64,000 bases of DNA from Cycas panzhihuaensis (Eukaryota; Cycadophyta), in assembly GCA_023213395.1 (NCBI GenBank), contig CM041465.1:105779741-105843740 (forward strand). The letters are read 5' to 3'. Made by a program: the position numbers and the translations under genes. Every line of letters starts with the position of its first letter. Positions within the stretch are counted from its first letter, which is position 1. Of the stretch, positions 35,788 to 52,423 are shown one piece after another. Under the pieces are notes generated by a model. That model made no database searches, was not told where the DNA came from, and saw only the letters and a program-made list of their open reading frames with translations.

Positions 35788-35797
35788 TTATATATGC
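35788..35797 (+). promoter_or_regulatory. TATA-like box facing the second RNase H
   Basis: Plus strand reads CTCTCTTATATATGCATTT. It lies about 130 bp from the minus-strand TATA box at 35646-35655 and points the other way, toward the RNase H frame that opens at 35937. A bidirectional promoter is inference. Confidence 0.35.
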
Positions 35798-35936
35798 ATT
35801 TATGGCACCTCATTATTGCATTTTTTCCCATGGCCCTTCCCTCTCGTTTTGTGTGCTGCTCTCGTGCATACCCGAGTTTATACTCATTTGGCCCGTTTCG
35901 CTGTCCTAGACTCGTTTCCACAGCCCTTTTCTGGTC

Positions 35937-36600
35937 TTGGGATCTCCAAAGGGAATTCTCCCTCGTCTAGGAGCATGTTTTGCTTCCCAAAGTAACCTTT
36001 GGTACTCCAGGGCGTATTTTCTCCACCTGCTCTCAGGTAGTAGTCAGACCGCTTGCTCTCGTCCTTGGGTAGCCTCATTGCTAGGTCCTCCTACCCTTCA
36101 TGGCCACTTATTGCTTGCCGTTCAAGCCTCTCTTTCACTCTATTATTGTCCTTTTATCCCCAGGATTTTGTGTTTGCTCATGTCCCTCTTCATATTTATC
36201 GATGGTGGAAGTCGCAGTAACCCTAGACCTTTTACTGCTGCTTAGATCTTTCGCAGCCCCTCTGGACACGATTTCCTGCGTTCTGGGATTTTCCTTCCTG
36301 AGGCAATCAATAACGAAGCTAAATACATGGCTGCTATTGAATCCCTTACTGACGCCCTCCGTTTCTATAATGGACCCATCATTTTATTTTATGATTCTCA
36401 GGTTGTTGTTTCCCATCTCACCCAGGTTTACCATATGCAATGCCCTCACCTGAGAACCCTTGCTTTAGCCGCCAGATCTCTCTTGGTCCACTTCTCATCC
36501 ATTGACATTTAGCACATCCCTCGGGACCTCAATGCTGAGGCGGACGGCCTCGTCTGCCTCATCCTTGAGCGTCGCTTCCCCCTTCTTAGCAACTGCCTTT
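35937..36600 (+). pseudogene. Second (archaeal-type) RNase H of element A
   Basis: Frame opening at 35937 leads into FIDGGSRSNPRPFTAA (36195-36242), then after a TAG stop EAINNEAKYMAAIESLTDA (about 36300-36355), FYDSQVVVSHLTQVYHMQC, and after a second TAG at 36510-36512 HIPRDLNAEADGLV near 36513-36555. These carry the four acidic RNase H residues D, E, D and D in order. The DGGSRSNP start, the HIPR-xxN-xEAD end and the position outside RT/integrase fit the extra RNase H known in plant Tat/Ogre elements. The only damage seen is two stops. Confidence 0.85.
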
Positions 36601-36955
36601 GAGACTTACTTGGCCAGCCTATGCCCAAGCCTCTGGTCGCCTTTGTTCTGATTTACTTATTTCATCTATTAGGTGCCCTCATATCATATGTTGCACTTTA
36701 ACAATGGGGGCATCCCCCTCATTGACTCTCTTTACTTACTGGTCAACTTTTAGATGACGCATAGGCAGTCCCTTTGTTGCCCTCGTCTCCATCTCCCTTA
36801 TCCACATGTTCTGCCATGACACTCACCGACACCCTTGGTCCATATGCTGTTCATGGTTTGTTTGTATATATATATATATGCATATACTACTGATAGTTTT
36901 TGGTTGTCAGCATTCGCCATCACACCACGCTTTAGAGTGGTGAGGCTCTACTGCC

Positions 36956-36965
36956 AAGAGGGTAG
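36956..36965 (+). other. Polypurine tract of element A
   Basis: AAGAGGGTAG directly precedes the 3' LTR start TGTTTCCCGG, the expected place for plus-strand priming. Confidence 0.75.
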
Positions 36966-39344
36966 TGTTTCCCGGCTACCGGGAATGGACTTGAGACACA
37001 TCGACTCAGGTAAGCTCAGGTATATGTTCTTGCTCCCATCTCCACTCTCACTTGACCGAGGTTGTTTAGTATAGATTGTCTAACGCATGCTTGCCTGCCA
37101 TTTGCATCATTGCATTACCTTCTTGCTTGATCACCCTGCATGTACCTGCCGCATGCCACTCAGCCTATGACGACCCATAGTGGGGGCATTCTTTAGTGAG
37201 TGCTACACCCCATATGGTGCATAGCCACCCACATCATCTCCACGGCCCCTTGGGACACCTTAGGCAGTTGCATTTCGCCTTTAACAACGTCCTGTTTATA
37301 CTTCGATTCATCTTCCAATACGACGAAATCCCTGGTTGAGACCCATTCCTTTTTTTTGACCACTTGTCAGTCACGTGGGCACCAATTCCTAGCTTGTTCA
37401 GCCCTAACTTGCTCCTTGTTTGGCTCCAGACCCTATTTCTAGCTTCATTTTTGCCTTTAGGTCTGCATCGCTGTAAAGTTAGCGGTACTACTATATTTGT
37501 CATGGTATCGTGATGTTTACCGCAGTACAACTGTTTAAAAAAGTTTTTTAAAACTAATGCGGTAGTTCCCACTCTTTTTGTAGAACTACCATGTGGCGCC
37601 CGCGTGTTTCACCTTCTCCGTGACCCTCAACATTCACTTAGGGTCAGTGGGGGATAAAAACCAAAAAGTTACTCATTCCCTCTTCTTCTTCACTCATTTT
37701 TTGGATGTAACTCCTACAACTCTCCTCCACCTACTGCAAATAGGCATACACTTGATTTCTTTGCTCTTCCCTACGAGACTACTCATACATCATGCTCAAA
37801 ACCAGCAGTTCAGACCTCCTCTTATAGGCTCACACTGTGGCAAGAAGGGAATTCATAGGATTCTCCAAGAAGAAAGCTTCAAGGTCCTAAATCATAGTGG
37901 TATTTCTCACAGTGGCCTCTCCTCCAAAACCAGCCATCAAACCCTATCAAGTGTAGGTATTTTCTGTTATTTTCTAGCAGAGATATATTCTTACTCTCTG
38001 CTATAAGGTACTCTCCATATTTGCCTTAAGATTTATGCTCTTTCCTTACATTTTTGTGAATAAGTGCTTAGTTTATATGCTTTCTTGATGTTGTGCCCAT
38101 TTAGCACTAGTCTTTTGTACTTTGTGTCATAGGGCTTCCCCTCTTATTCCTACAAGCCTACTTTAAGGTGGCTGTTACAAGGGGGTGACATAAAGAAAAG
38201 TAGAGGGAAGAAGGTGGGGTCAGTCTCCCTTGCTATCCTTGTCCCCAAGGGTCCAAACCCTTCTTTTCTTTCCCCTCGCACCTTTTTGTCTCCTTTGAAG
38301 TTGGGTTAGGGAGTTGGAGGCCTACCTTCAAATCTAAACTAGCACTGGTAGCCCCTTGGCATGCTGGTTTCAGACTTTTATTTGCTAGTTTTGGGTACTG
38401 GTTGATGTGGTTGTTTGTTGAAATTCTGTTTGGAGTCTTTCTTTGGAATAATATGCATATGTTTTGATTTAGTTTGATTTCAACTCTTTTATAGTTAAGC
38501 ACATATATTAGATATACTTTGTGGACCCTCTTCCGAGAGGAAGAAACTTGTATATTTGACTAGTAGATCTTATGATCGTGGAGTTACACACGAGACTAGC
38601 CGGTTAATAGGTTAGTTTCTTACTAGTTGCTTCTCTTCATTTCCCTTTGCTGCTGCTTTGCTTTTGTGAATACATTGGGGAGGTAAGTTAGCCCCCTTCG
38701 GCTGCTCATGGCAACCATCGCCGGTTGGTCTCACCCATGCGACAAGTGGAGTAGGAAGCTGCGTAAAGCAACGAGATTCGCAACACTTCATTTGAACACT
38801 TATCCAGGTATTCCTCTTTTCTCTTTGTCCTTTTCTTATAGCATTATTTCCATGCATATGAGTACATATTAAAAAACACGTAGGAAACAAAAAAAGGGAA
38901 AGAACGCATCTGTGCATTTGCGTGTTTGTTTTTTCTTCATAGTTGTTTTGTTACACATAGATAGTCTCCCTTAGATGCGAGCTATTCATTTCTCATTCTT
39001 TGACTAGCTTATACGTAGACATCAGACTACACACACCCCACTTACACGTTGCCTTCTCTCTTCTTTGAGAAGACGCAACCTGCTAGGTCCCTTCTCCCTC
39101 TTCTTGGCCATCCAAGGGGTAGGAGGGCCTTGCCTTTTGGGATGACCTAAGGCCTCGCCTTGTGTCCCTTCCCCGAGATCACCTAGAAGTAATTAAGCAC
39201 ATTTGCAGGTCCTGAATCTACGCTTCAGCGCATGGACACCCTGTGTGGTGATTCCTTGCTTATCTATCTGACTCATAACTCAACTTAGTCCTATATAGTC
39301 ATATCTTGCTAATCGTAGGAAACCACCCTGCGAGAAGCATTTCA
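36966..39344 (+). repeat. 3' LTR of element A (2,379 bp)
   Basis: Starts TGTTTCCCGGCTACCGGG and ends AAGCATTTCA. It is collinear with 25796-28428 apart from many scattered transitions and the loss of 243 bp present in the 5' copy. The target duplication TCACC follows. Confidence 0.93.
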
Positions 39345-41274
39345 TCACCCATCTAATCTTATCTTACCATGTGATAACCCTATACTGAGCAAAAATAGCC
39401 TAAAAATTTCTTAAGCATTTAATCACTGATGAGGTTAAACTATGCTAAACCCATTTCAAACAAAAGCTTCTTAGAGGGAAACATCCTCTCGAGAGAAAAT
39501 TATTCTAAATACCATGAGGCACTACCTCAACACCTAGTAGAAATAGCCCAAAAATTCTCTCTGAGATATAATTAGTGATAAGGTTAAACTATGGTGACCT
39601 CACTTGAAATAAAAACATCTTAAAGGGTAACACCCTCCCAAGAGAAAATTATTTTGAAAACTACAAGGCTTATTATTTAGAAAGAAGAACCTAAAATTTT
39701 CTTCTAAATTATCGATCACTAAGGAGAGTAAATTATGGTTCTCCCATCTTTGACATAGCTCCTTAATGCACCAAGATCTTTCAAGAGTTTAGTGATATGC
39801 TAAAACTCCTAAAATATCAATCATTAAAAAAGTTAAATTATAACAATCCTACCTATAATATGTGAGTACAACCTACAATTTTCTTACATCGTGAGCTTGG
39901 GGGCACTACACTTTATAATGGGTATAAACTAACTAAGCTCGTCTATGAGCATAAACTAGAACCAAAACCTCCTAATACTCCAAGAAAATATATAAACTAT
40001 AAATCCCCCCTGGATTATATACTCAAGGCATCCTACTCTACAATAAGTATATACTAGCTATACTCTGAAATAAGGGTTAACTACCATTACTTTATAATGA
40101 GTATAAACTAGTTACACTTTATTACAAGTATAAACTATCACTTATATTCTAATGTCCCTATCATGATAATACACTAACCTATAATTATCTCTTGTGTTCC
40201 TTGCCATGATAATTCTTTCCATAAATTCTATAGTAGACTTTTTAGGCCTCTTTTTATCCATTTTCCTAGTATGGTACTTAGAGAAAGCCTATAGGTATAA
40301 CTTAATTTTACCTTATGGGTTGGCCACAAAGGATTTGATTTCGAGGCCCCCCATGCCCTTACTTTATTAAAGGTTGCATTGCCATCCTAGATGGTATGGT
40401 TTTCTAAGCACTAGTTCATCATTGTTGTATTTTTAATTTAAAAAAAAGTATCTATACCACCTTCTTAGTATCTAAGGCAAGTTGCATGTTAGCTTTATTC
40501 CCACCTATGATACATAGTTTAAGTCTAAATATATGGGTTATTTAAGACCTTTAGATCTAGTTTCTTGGGTCTAACATAGCCTTAATCACGATTAAAATTT
40601 ATTCAATACTATGAAAATAAAGCCATTAATCTTAAGAACTTATAACAATTATAATAACAAGCCATGTATAGGACCCATTCCTAACTAGTTGAATATTAGA
40701 AATTGAGATTATAAGCCCGATGCCCTTCTTCATTAATCAATTCCTATATTGCTCCCTATATTTATTAAGATTTCTCTAAACTATCTTTACATCCCTATTA
40801 CATTGACTATCTATGCCAATGAAGGAAGTTGTAAAAACTTTGGATCTTCTACTACTACTTGGATTATTTGTGACTGAACATGTCTCTTTCTAACAAATGT
40901 TTGAATGCATTTTTATCTTCAAGGGGCACTCACTGAAGGGGTTAAACTATGATGATAACCTTAGCTCTAAGACAAACTTAAATAACTCCTCTAAAGAGCA
41001 CTCATTGATGAGGCTAAACTATGATAACAACTATTTGCTTTTGATCCTAATCCCCTAGCTACTAAGGGAACCCCTCAAGTGCTTTAGATTGCTCCAAAAA
41101 TAATCTCTCATGAGGATAAGTTATGGTGACTCTCCTGTATTCACTTAGGTTCCATCATAGCTTTTGAGTTGTTCATGGAGATTGGACTATAGAGCCAATC
41201 TCCACTCTATTTAGCACACCTTTGTTGTTCTTATTGATGAGGTTAAATTAGGGGCAATATTCTCTAATATGATT
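39345..41274. repeat. Degenerate tandem array with TTAAACTAT landmark; no gene
   Basis: Diverged repeats of a phrase like ATCACTGATGAGGTTAAACT occur near 39425, 39575, 39715, 39825, 40933, 41004, 41110 and 41235. Several are preceded by ATAGCCCAAAAATT. Between 39900 and 40140 a second phrase, GTATAAACTA, recurs five or more times. The same unit occurs left of element A (25675-25745), so A inserted inside this array. No coding potential is seen. Confidence 0.65.
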
Positions 41275-41491
41275 TGACTCTAGTTGGTCACACTCATAAA
41301 CAAGAAGCAAGTTTTAGTCAAAGATCTAATATCTAAAGAATAATTAATTGACAATGATGAATGATGTTCAATATTACATAGAAAAATATATTTATAGTCT
41401 ATACAGAAGGATGTGTTAAATTAATAAATAGACATAACCCTTCACTAGTCTAATTATGATTATTTACATATAAATACACCATTTATGGTCA
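41275..41491 (-). repeat. 3' LTR of element E
   Basis: Minus strand TGACCATAAATGG to AACTAGAGTCA. It contains ACTATAAATATAT as a TATA box. It matches 50546-50764 along its length with scattered substitutions. Confidence 0.85.
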
Positions 41492-43537
<2,046 letters not shown>

Positions 43538-43740
43538 TATTGAGTATGATACTGGTGTAGACTATAATAATTTATCCTGTTACATGGATTATAATCTAGC
43601 ATGGAGTTAGGAAATATAAGAGAAAATTTTCAATCTAAAAGTTCCAACATTAATTAGAGGTTGATAATGTATAGCTCAACGTGGAGCTAAAAATTGGTAT
43701 GGTAAGGTAATAGAAGGATAAGGTCATTTTATAGATATAT

Positions 43741-44141
<401 letters not shown>

Positions 44142-44248
44142 CACTAATGATATGCCAAGTTTAGAAAGATAATGTAAATAGATATATGTAAACATGTTGG
44201 TATGCCAAATAAACTCATGATATTAAAGCGATGATTTGTCTTAGTATA

Positions 44249-44748
44249 TGTTGTAAGCAAACTGACCCCCAGTTTGGCCAACTTCAAAGCCTATACTTTG
44301 GTTGACTTAGTACTGTTAAGAATAAATGGCCAACTTCTAGCATTCCTTTTGGCTGACTTCCATCTTAAAGTTGGTGAGTTTTTTTATATCTATTTAACTG
44401 CCTATATATAGGTATATTTGACCCCATTCATATGCATCTTAGAATTGAGTTTGAACTACAATAATCTTAGCCTTAGGGCTATTATTCTATTGCCTTTAAG
44501 GCTTCACTTTTAGAGGAAACCTCATCTCAAAGAGGATAGGACTAATAAGAGTTATTCTAGCATCTATCCTCATCCTACGTATCAGTATATTTTTTCATCG
44601 TTTTGGAAGATAAGTATTATTGCCTTATTATTAGACTTTGACTATACTTTTGAAGGAATTCTCCTTTATTTTTCTTTTTATCTTTGATTTATTATGTGAA
44701 AGTTGCTATCTGTAATGTCAAATTTCTTCAAGTGGTATTTGAGCTTCA
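44249..44748 (+). repeat. 5' LTR of element D
   Basis: TGTTGTAAGCAAACTGACCC to GAGCTTCA. TATA-like CCTATATATAGG at about 44401-44412. Confidence 0.8.
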
Positions 44749-45079
44749 ATTCGAAGTGAGAATTTGAAGATAATCTATAAAAATTTAGCCTAATTTTATG
44801 AATTCTTATCTTGATTTAGGAATTCTTTGTTGATTTCTTCTATGTCTTGATATTTCTCTACTAATTATTCTCCCTCCTATAGGTCCAGTCTTTTATTTAA
44901 AGTTTTGAATAAAGCCTAGAGGTTTTTCATGGAAATGATAAGCTTGAATGATAAATGGGATAATACTTCTTGAATATTACTTCCTTCTTCTTTTATTATT
45001 GTTGATTAGTGATTTACCATCTTGTTGGAGATGAGACTTTTTCTTGATTTTAATACAAAAGAGCTTTCTATATACACGA

Positions 45080-46960
45080 GGGACTATTTGAGTTCAAAGT
45101 CATGCCATTTGGGTTGATAAATGACCTAGCAATATTTTTGAGTACTATGAACTCAATCCTTAAACCATTTTTGTAAAAATTTATGCTAGGGATTTTTACA
45201 ACATTTGATCTATAGTAAAACATGGGAGGAGCATTTAGACCATATTAAAGTAGTACTATGAATCATATAAATCAATCAAGTCTACACAAATAATAAGAAA
45301 TGCATATTTAGGAAAGAAAAACTAGAATATTTAGGCCATATTATCACAAAGGAAGGAATAAAGATAGATCTAGAGAAGATTTAGGTCATCATAAATTGGT
45401 CGATACCAAAACATATGACAAGAGTAAGGAGTTTCCTAGGAACAACATGATTTCTTTAAAAATTTATAAAAGGATATGCCCACATAGCATCCCCATTAAT
45501 GGATCTTATAAAAAAGCACACTTTTGTATGGAATCCATGAATAGAAAGTGATTTTAAAGAATTTAAGAAGGCTATGATCACAACTCCAGTTCTAGTAATA
45601 CTAGATTTCTTGTAACCATTCATTTGAGAGTGCGACACTTCAAGATTTTGGAATAGAGGCAATCCTGATTTAAAATAAATAACCAATTGCCTATGAAAGT
45701 TGGAAATTAAATAACAGGGAGAAGCTCAACCTATTTATGACAAAGAAATATTAGCAATCATGCATTCCATACATTAATGGCAATAATACTTATTAGGGAA
45801 CAAGTTTATAGTTTGAATAGATTATGACAATCTCAAATATTTCTTGAATCAAAAGACACTATTGGATGAATAATAAAAATGGGTTAACAAGCTCTAAACC
45901 TTTGATTTCAATATACTATATAAAAAGAGTAAAGAGTGTTATTGTAAATGCTCTCTGAAGACTACTTGGGGACAACAATGAAGAGGTTTCACTAAAAGAA
46001 ATATTAATAGCCATATCTAGTTGGACTCTAGAATTAATCTAGGAATATAAGATAGAACCACCTTTATAGAAGATATTAGAAGAGATTAAGGAGTAGAAGT
46101 CTTCCAAGTTTGAATTAGAAGGAGAATTAATTCTGAGGAAAGGGAAGATATTTATCCTAATAGCTTGTAAATTAAAGGTGGTCATATTAGAAGAAGGCCA
46201 CTCGGTGCCAATAATAGGACCTAGAGGAATAGACAAAACCTACTAGAATATACAAAATTCCTTTTATTGGAAGGGAATAAAACCATATATCCTCAAATAT
46301 ATATTTGAATGTGATTTATATCAATGAAATAAGATACGTAAACAGTTTGGGACTACTATAATCATTACCTATTCTGCATAAAAAATGGAAAGCAATCTCA
46401 ATGGACTTTATCATAGGACTTCCATGATTTGAAGGGAAAGACACCATCTTTATAGAAGTAGATAGGTTACTAAATACACATATTTTAAGGGCACATAATC
46501 AATAACAAAAGAAAGTCAAATAACAGAGATATATATGAAGGAGATAGATCATCTGTATGGGCTTCCTAAAATTATAATTAATGATTGGGATCCAAAGTTC
46601 ATAAGCCATTTATGGTAAGATTTATTTAAATTAGTAAGAATAAATTTACATATGAGTACAACCTATCACTCATAATCAGATTGACAAATGGAGGCAGTCA
46701 ACAAATACCTAAAAGAATACTTAAGAAAAATTTCTTCTAATAAACAAACTCAATGGCATATATGGCTCCATTTGGTTGATTAGTGGTACAACAACACTTA
46801 TCATATGACAACAAAAATGATATCTTTTCAAGAATTATATGGGTATGAGCCACCATATATACTCATGTAGATGAAAGTATCATAAATACAAGTAATACAC
46901 GAATAACAGGAACAAGTGGAATAAACAATGAGAATTTTAAAAGACAACTTAAATACAACA
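45080..46960 (+). pseudogene. Element D RT, RNase H and integrase remnant
   Basis: Phrases in shifting frames: LFEFKVMPFGLIND (45086-45127, RT), a VRSFLGTT-like and FIKGYAHIASPLMDLIKK-like stretch near 45430-45510 (RT/RNase H connection), and RNase H at 45560-45800. Integrase phrases lie near 46310-46700 (a YEYNLSL-like, SDxQMEAVNKYL-like order around 46650-46720). Stop codons are dense, so only the order and similarity identify the domains. Decay is stronger than in elements A, B or the copia at 10041-15279. Confidence 0.75.
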
Positions 46961-47462
46961 AGGAACATAATGAAGTAGCAAGCTGACACTAAAAGATCTA
47001 AAAGGAGCTTTATAGTAGAAGACTGCATCTTTCTAGGACTCCAACCTTATAAGAAATCATAAATGAAATAAACAAACAGATAGAAATTACCATCTTGATT
47101 CTTAGAACTGTATCAAGTTATCAAAAAATTTAGGGAAGTGGCTTATCAACTAACATTACCACATGGAAGCAAGATCCATAATATCTTTTATATATCTTGC
47201 CTTAAGAAGAAGGTAGGGAAAAGGGTAACTCCTCAGACAATAGTCCCTAAGCTACATGAAGAAGTGAAGATTACCTTTGAACCATAGGGGATTTTTTAGA
47301 TACAAGCAAAAGAATTATAGTCCAAAAAGGTTAAAGAAAACCTCATTAAGTGGAAAAACTTTAGATTTAAATGGCACAATATATAAATCAGAAGAATGGA
47401 TACAACAACACCTAAATATACCCATGCTTCGAGGGCAAAGTAGGGTTTTGAGATGAGGGACT

Positions 47463-47973
47463 TATTGTAAGCAAACTGACCCCCAATTTGGCCAACTTCA
47501 AAGCCTATACTCTAGTTGATTAAGTACTATTAAGAGTAACTCACATTCTAGTTGACTTTTAGCATTCCTTCTAGCTGACTTCCATCTTAAAGTTGGCAAG
47601 TTTTTGCATGTCTATTTAATTACCTATATATAGGGTTATTTGACCCCATTCTTAGGCATCTCATAATTGAGATTGGACTATAATAATCTTAGCTTTAAGG
47701 TTGTTGTTCTGTCATCTTTAAGGCTACACTTTTGGAGGAAATCTTGCGTCGAAGAGGGTAGCACTAATAAGAGTTATTCTAGCTTTTATCATCATACTAC
47801 TTATTAGTATTTTTTTTAGCCTTTTGGAAGATATGTATTTCTGCATTGCTATTAGATTTTAGCTACACTTTTGAAGAAATTCTCCTTTATTTTTCTTACC
47901 TCATCTTCAATTTATTACATAAGAGCTGTTGTTTGTAATTTCAGATTACTTCAAGTGGTAACAAGGCATTTCA
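47463..47973 (+). repeat. 3' LTR of element D
   Basis: Matches 44249-44748 throughout. It ends GGCATTTCA, followed by the target copy GTATA. Confidence 0.8.
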
Positions 47974-48038
47974 GTATATGTATAGTATATATTTTCTTTG
48001 AAACTGTCAATGTATGTAAAATATATGATATTAAATTT

Positions 48039-48043
48039 ATATG

Positions 48044-48110
<67 letters not shown>
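48039..48110. repeat. (TA)n microsatellite
   Basis: Pure TA run of about 32 units with short AT-rich borders. Confidence 0.95.
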
Positions 48111-48116
<6 letters not shown>

Positions 48117-48278
48117 ACTATACAAAATAGCAATATTATATATGTGTGTGTATGTGTGTGTTAATAAAATAACATATAATATATACTATATTAATAAGTG
48201 ATGCACATATAATAAAGTTAAGATATAAATTAAAATATATATTATAACTTTAATATAATAATATAATATTATACACAT

Positions 48279-50425
<2,147 letters not shown>

Positions 50426-50545
50426 TATTATTTTATTTTATTTTCTTCTGTATGTCAACAATGAAAGGAAGTACTAAGATGAGAATTATTACTATTATTA
50501 TTATCTTCTATAAGAATGAGATCAAAGCTATGATACCACTTGAAG

Positions 50546-50764
50546 TGACCCTAGTTAGTCACACTCATAAATAGGAGGTAAGTTTTGGTCAAAGACCTAA
50601 TATTGAAAGGATAATTAATTAACAATAATGAATGATGTTCAATATTACATAGAATAATATATTTATAGTCTATCTATAGAAGGACATATCTAATTAATAA
50701 ATAAACATGACCCTTCACTGATCTAATTATGATTATTTATGTGTAAATATACTATTTAGGTTTA
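50546..50764 (-). repeat. 5' LTR of element E
   Basis: Partner of 41275-41491. The primer site (minus TGGTATCATAGC, 50527-50538) lies 7 bp inside its end. Confidence 0.85.
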
Positions 50765-52218
50765 CTATAGAACTCCTACTAAGGAGGCTTAACTATAGTA
50801 GAGTACCTTTTCCTATCATTTTAATAGATGCATAAATAACTTAGAAGCTTAGACATGGCTTTGTTAATAATATTCACTATTTTTTAATGTATATCTAAAT
50901 AGGTTTTACTACAAAGGAGTTAAGTATTTCCCATACCCTAAGAAGTCTACATTTATCCTAACATACGTAGGTAAAGGTACATGCTTTCAATTTTTATTTT
51001 AATTTAGTCATTAACCTTTTATGACTATATTTGCTAATATTTGTATATTATCTTGATGGATGGGTGTATGTGTATTCAATTGATGACAATTATAACCTCA
51101 ATCAATGGTAAATTAAGTTATCCACCTAAGCTTGATGGATTGTAAAATAACTTCTATGTACCTATATAAACACTTTTAACTTAATTTTATTTAATCACTT
51201 TTTCTCTTTTTTTAAACCTATTTTTGTATTTTTTAATAATTTTAACTTCAATTTTAAATAAATTTTATTAATTTTATGAAGTCCATTGCATAGTTCTCCT
51301 TGAAAACATAAAAAATGAGTGGTCATAAGCCTAAATTAAACATTAAATGAGAAAGTTATACCTATTTTAAGTTTACTTGTAACTATCTTGCAAAGAGAAG
51401 AAAGGTGATAAAAAGATAGACATGCCTTTATTATAATGCTATTTTTGTCTTATTGATTAATTTTTAATTTAAGAGACATATTCTAAGTTGTAGAGCTCAT
51501 CGAGAGCTTTGAAACGATAGGCAAAGTGCTAAAAATAAACACCAAACAAGAAAGTTATGCCTATTTTAAGTTTACTTATAGTTGTTGTACGAAAAGTAGA
51601 ATTCACATATATTTTTTTTTTAGATTTTTACACTCTTTCTTGCATGAATTCAAAGACAAAAAAAAGCTTTGTTGAATATAAGCTCTTTATATTTTTCTAA
51701 TTTGAGGATTTCTCTAATAAGCAACTAGTAAAAGTAGTCTTGATCTAAGGGCTAAGAGCTGGTGGATTTGGCCCATAGTTTTTATCAAAATCATAGGCCC
51801 CAAAACCACTAGAGGGACCTCTCCCTCAATTATAAATACCACCCGCTCCAACACTCATACACATATTTCATGAGATAGAGAAGGCCAATTTGAGACATTA
51901 TTATGTTGTTAAAATACTACTAAAATTCCTATAGATTTCTTTATACTCTAATTGTTGCTTGGTTTTCACTTTACGTTTGGAGCCTTGGGTGTTATTCAGA
52001 GTTAAAGACTTCATAAGCTAGAGGATCACACCAACAACCACCTCTTCTACTTGAGAATTAAGGGCATCCACTCCCCTAATTTTGGTTTCTTTACTTATTG
52101 TTCCTTGTATTTTAATTTTTAGTAATCTTTATTGCTTGGTTTATTGTTTTATTTTCTTGTTTGATTCACTTTTATGTTGTTAGGCGTGTCTAGTAAGGAG
52201 AAAGAAAGCTTATTAGCA
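50765..52218. other. Non-coding, LTR-like stretch with a promoter-like site
   Basis: Two related segments, 51335-51410 and 51538-51600, share AGAAAGTTATGCCTATTTTA followed by AGTTTACTT. A good plus-strand TATA box, CAATTATAAATACCACCCG (51828-51846), lies upstream of a CAT-rich start region and GAGATAGAGAAGG. This looks like the U3/R region of a plus-strand LTR, but no partner, PBS or ends were found. No gene is seen. Confidence 0.4.
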
Positions 52219-52223
52219 TCTTT

Positions 52224-52423
52224 TGAAATAAAACTTTAGTAAATAGAGAATGCTTATTTATTATGTAAGGGATGATCTCTTTATAAATACAAGGAACGTT
52301 TAGTAACCGCTTATTACATGTAAGCCACTTATCAATCTTATAATGAAGAGCGAATGCCACATAACCCTCATTAATTAATTATATAACTTAAGGTATTATC
52401 ATAGACAAAATATTATTCTAACA
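52224..52423 (-). repeat. 3' LTR of element F
   Basis: Minus strand starts TGTTAGAATAATATTTTG. The first 40 bases resemble those of the copia LTRs at 6086 and 10268, so it is from a related family. Confidence 0.88.

Larger units (their letters stand above)
44249..47973 (+). mobile_element. Element D: internally deleted Ty3/gypsy element
   Basis: LTRs at 44249-44748 (500 bp) and 47463-47973 (511 bp) are flanked by GTATA (44244-44248 and 47974-47978). The 3' LTR is preceded by GAGATGAGGGA as purine tract and its initial TG reads TA. The interior has lost gag, protease and the start of RT, joining the leader to the middle of RT near 45050-45080. It sits inside element E between microsatellites. 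Both LTRs carry TGGTA phrases near the right end, which at first look like primer sites. Confidence 0.8.

Noticed and set aside
44731-44742. TGGTATTTGAGC as primer binding site directly after the 5' LTR of element D, and TGGTAACAAGGC after the 3' LTR
   Set aside because: Both copies are part of the LTRs if the GTATA target duplication is used to set the ends. A tandem-element explanation was considered but is less simple.
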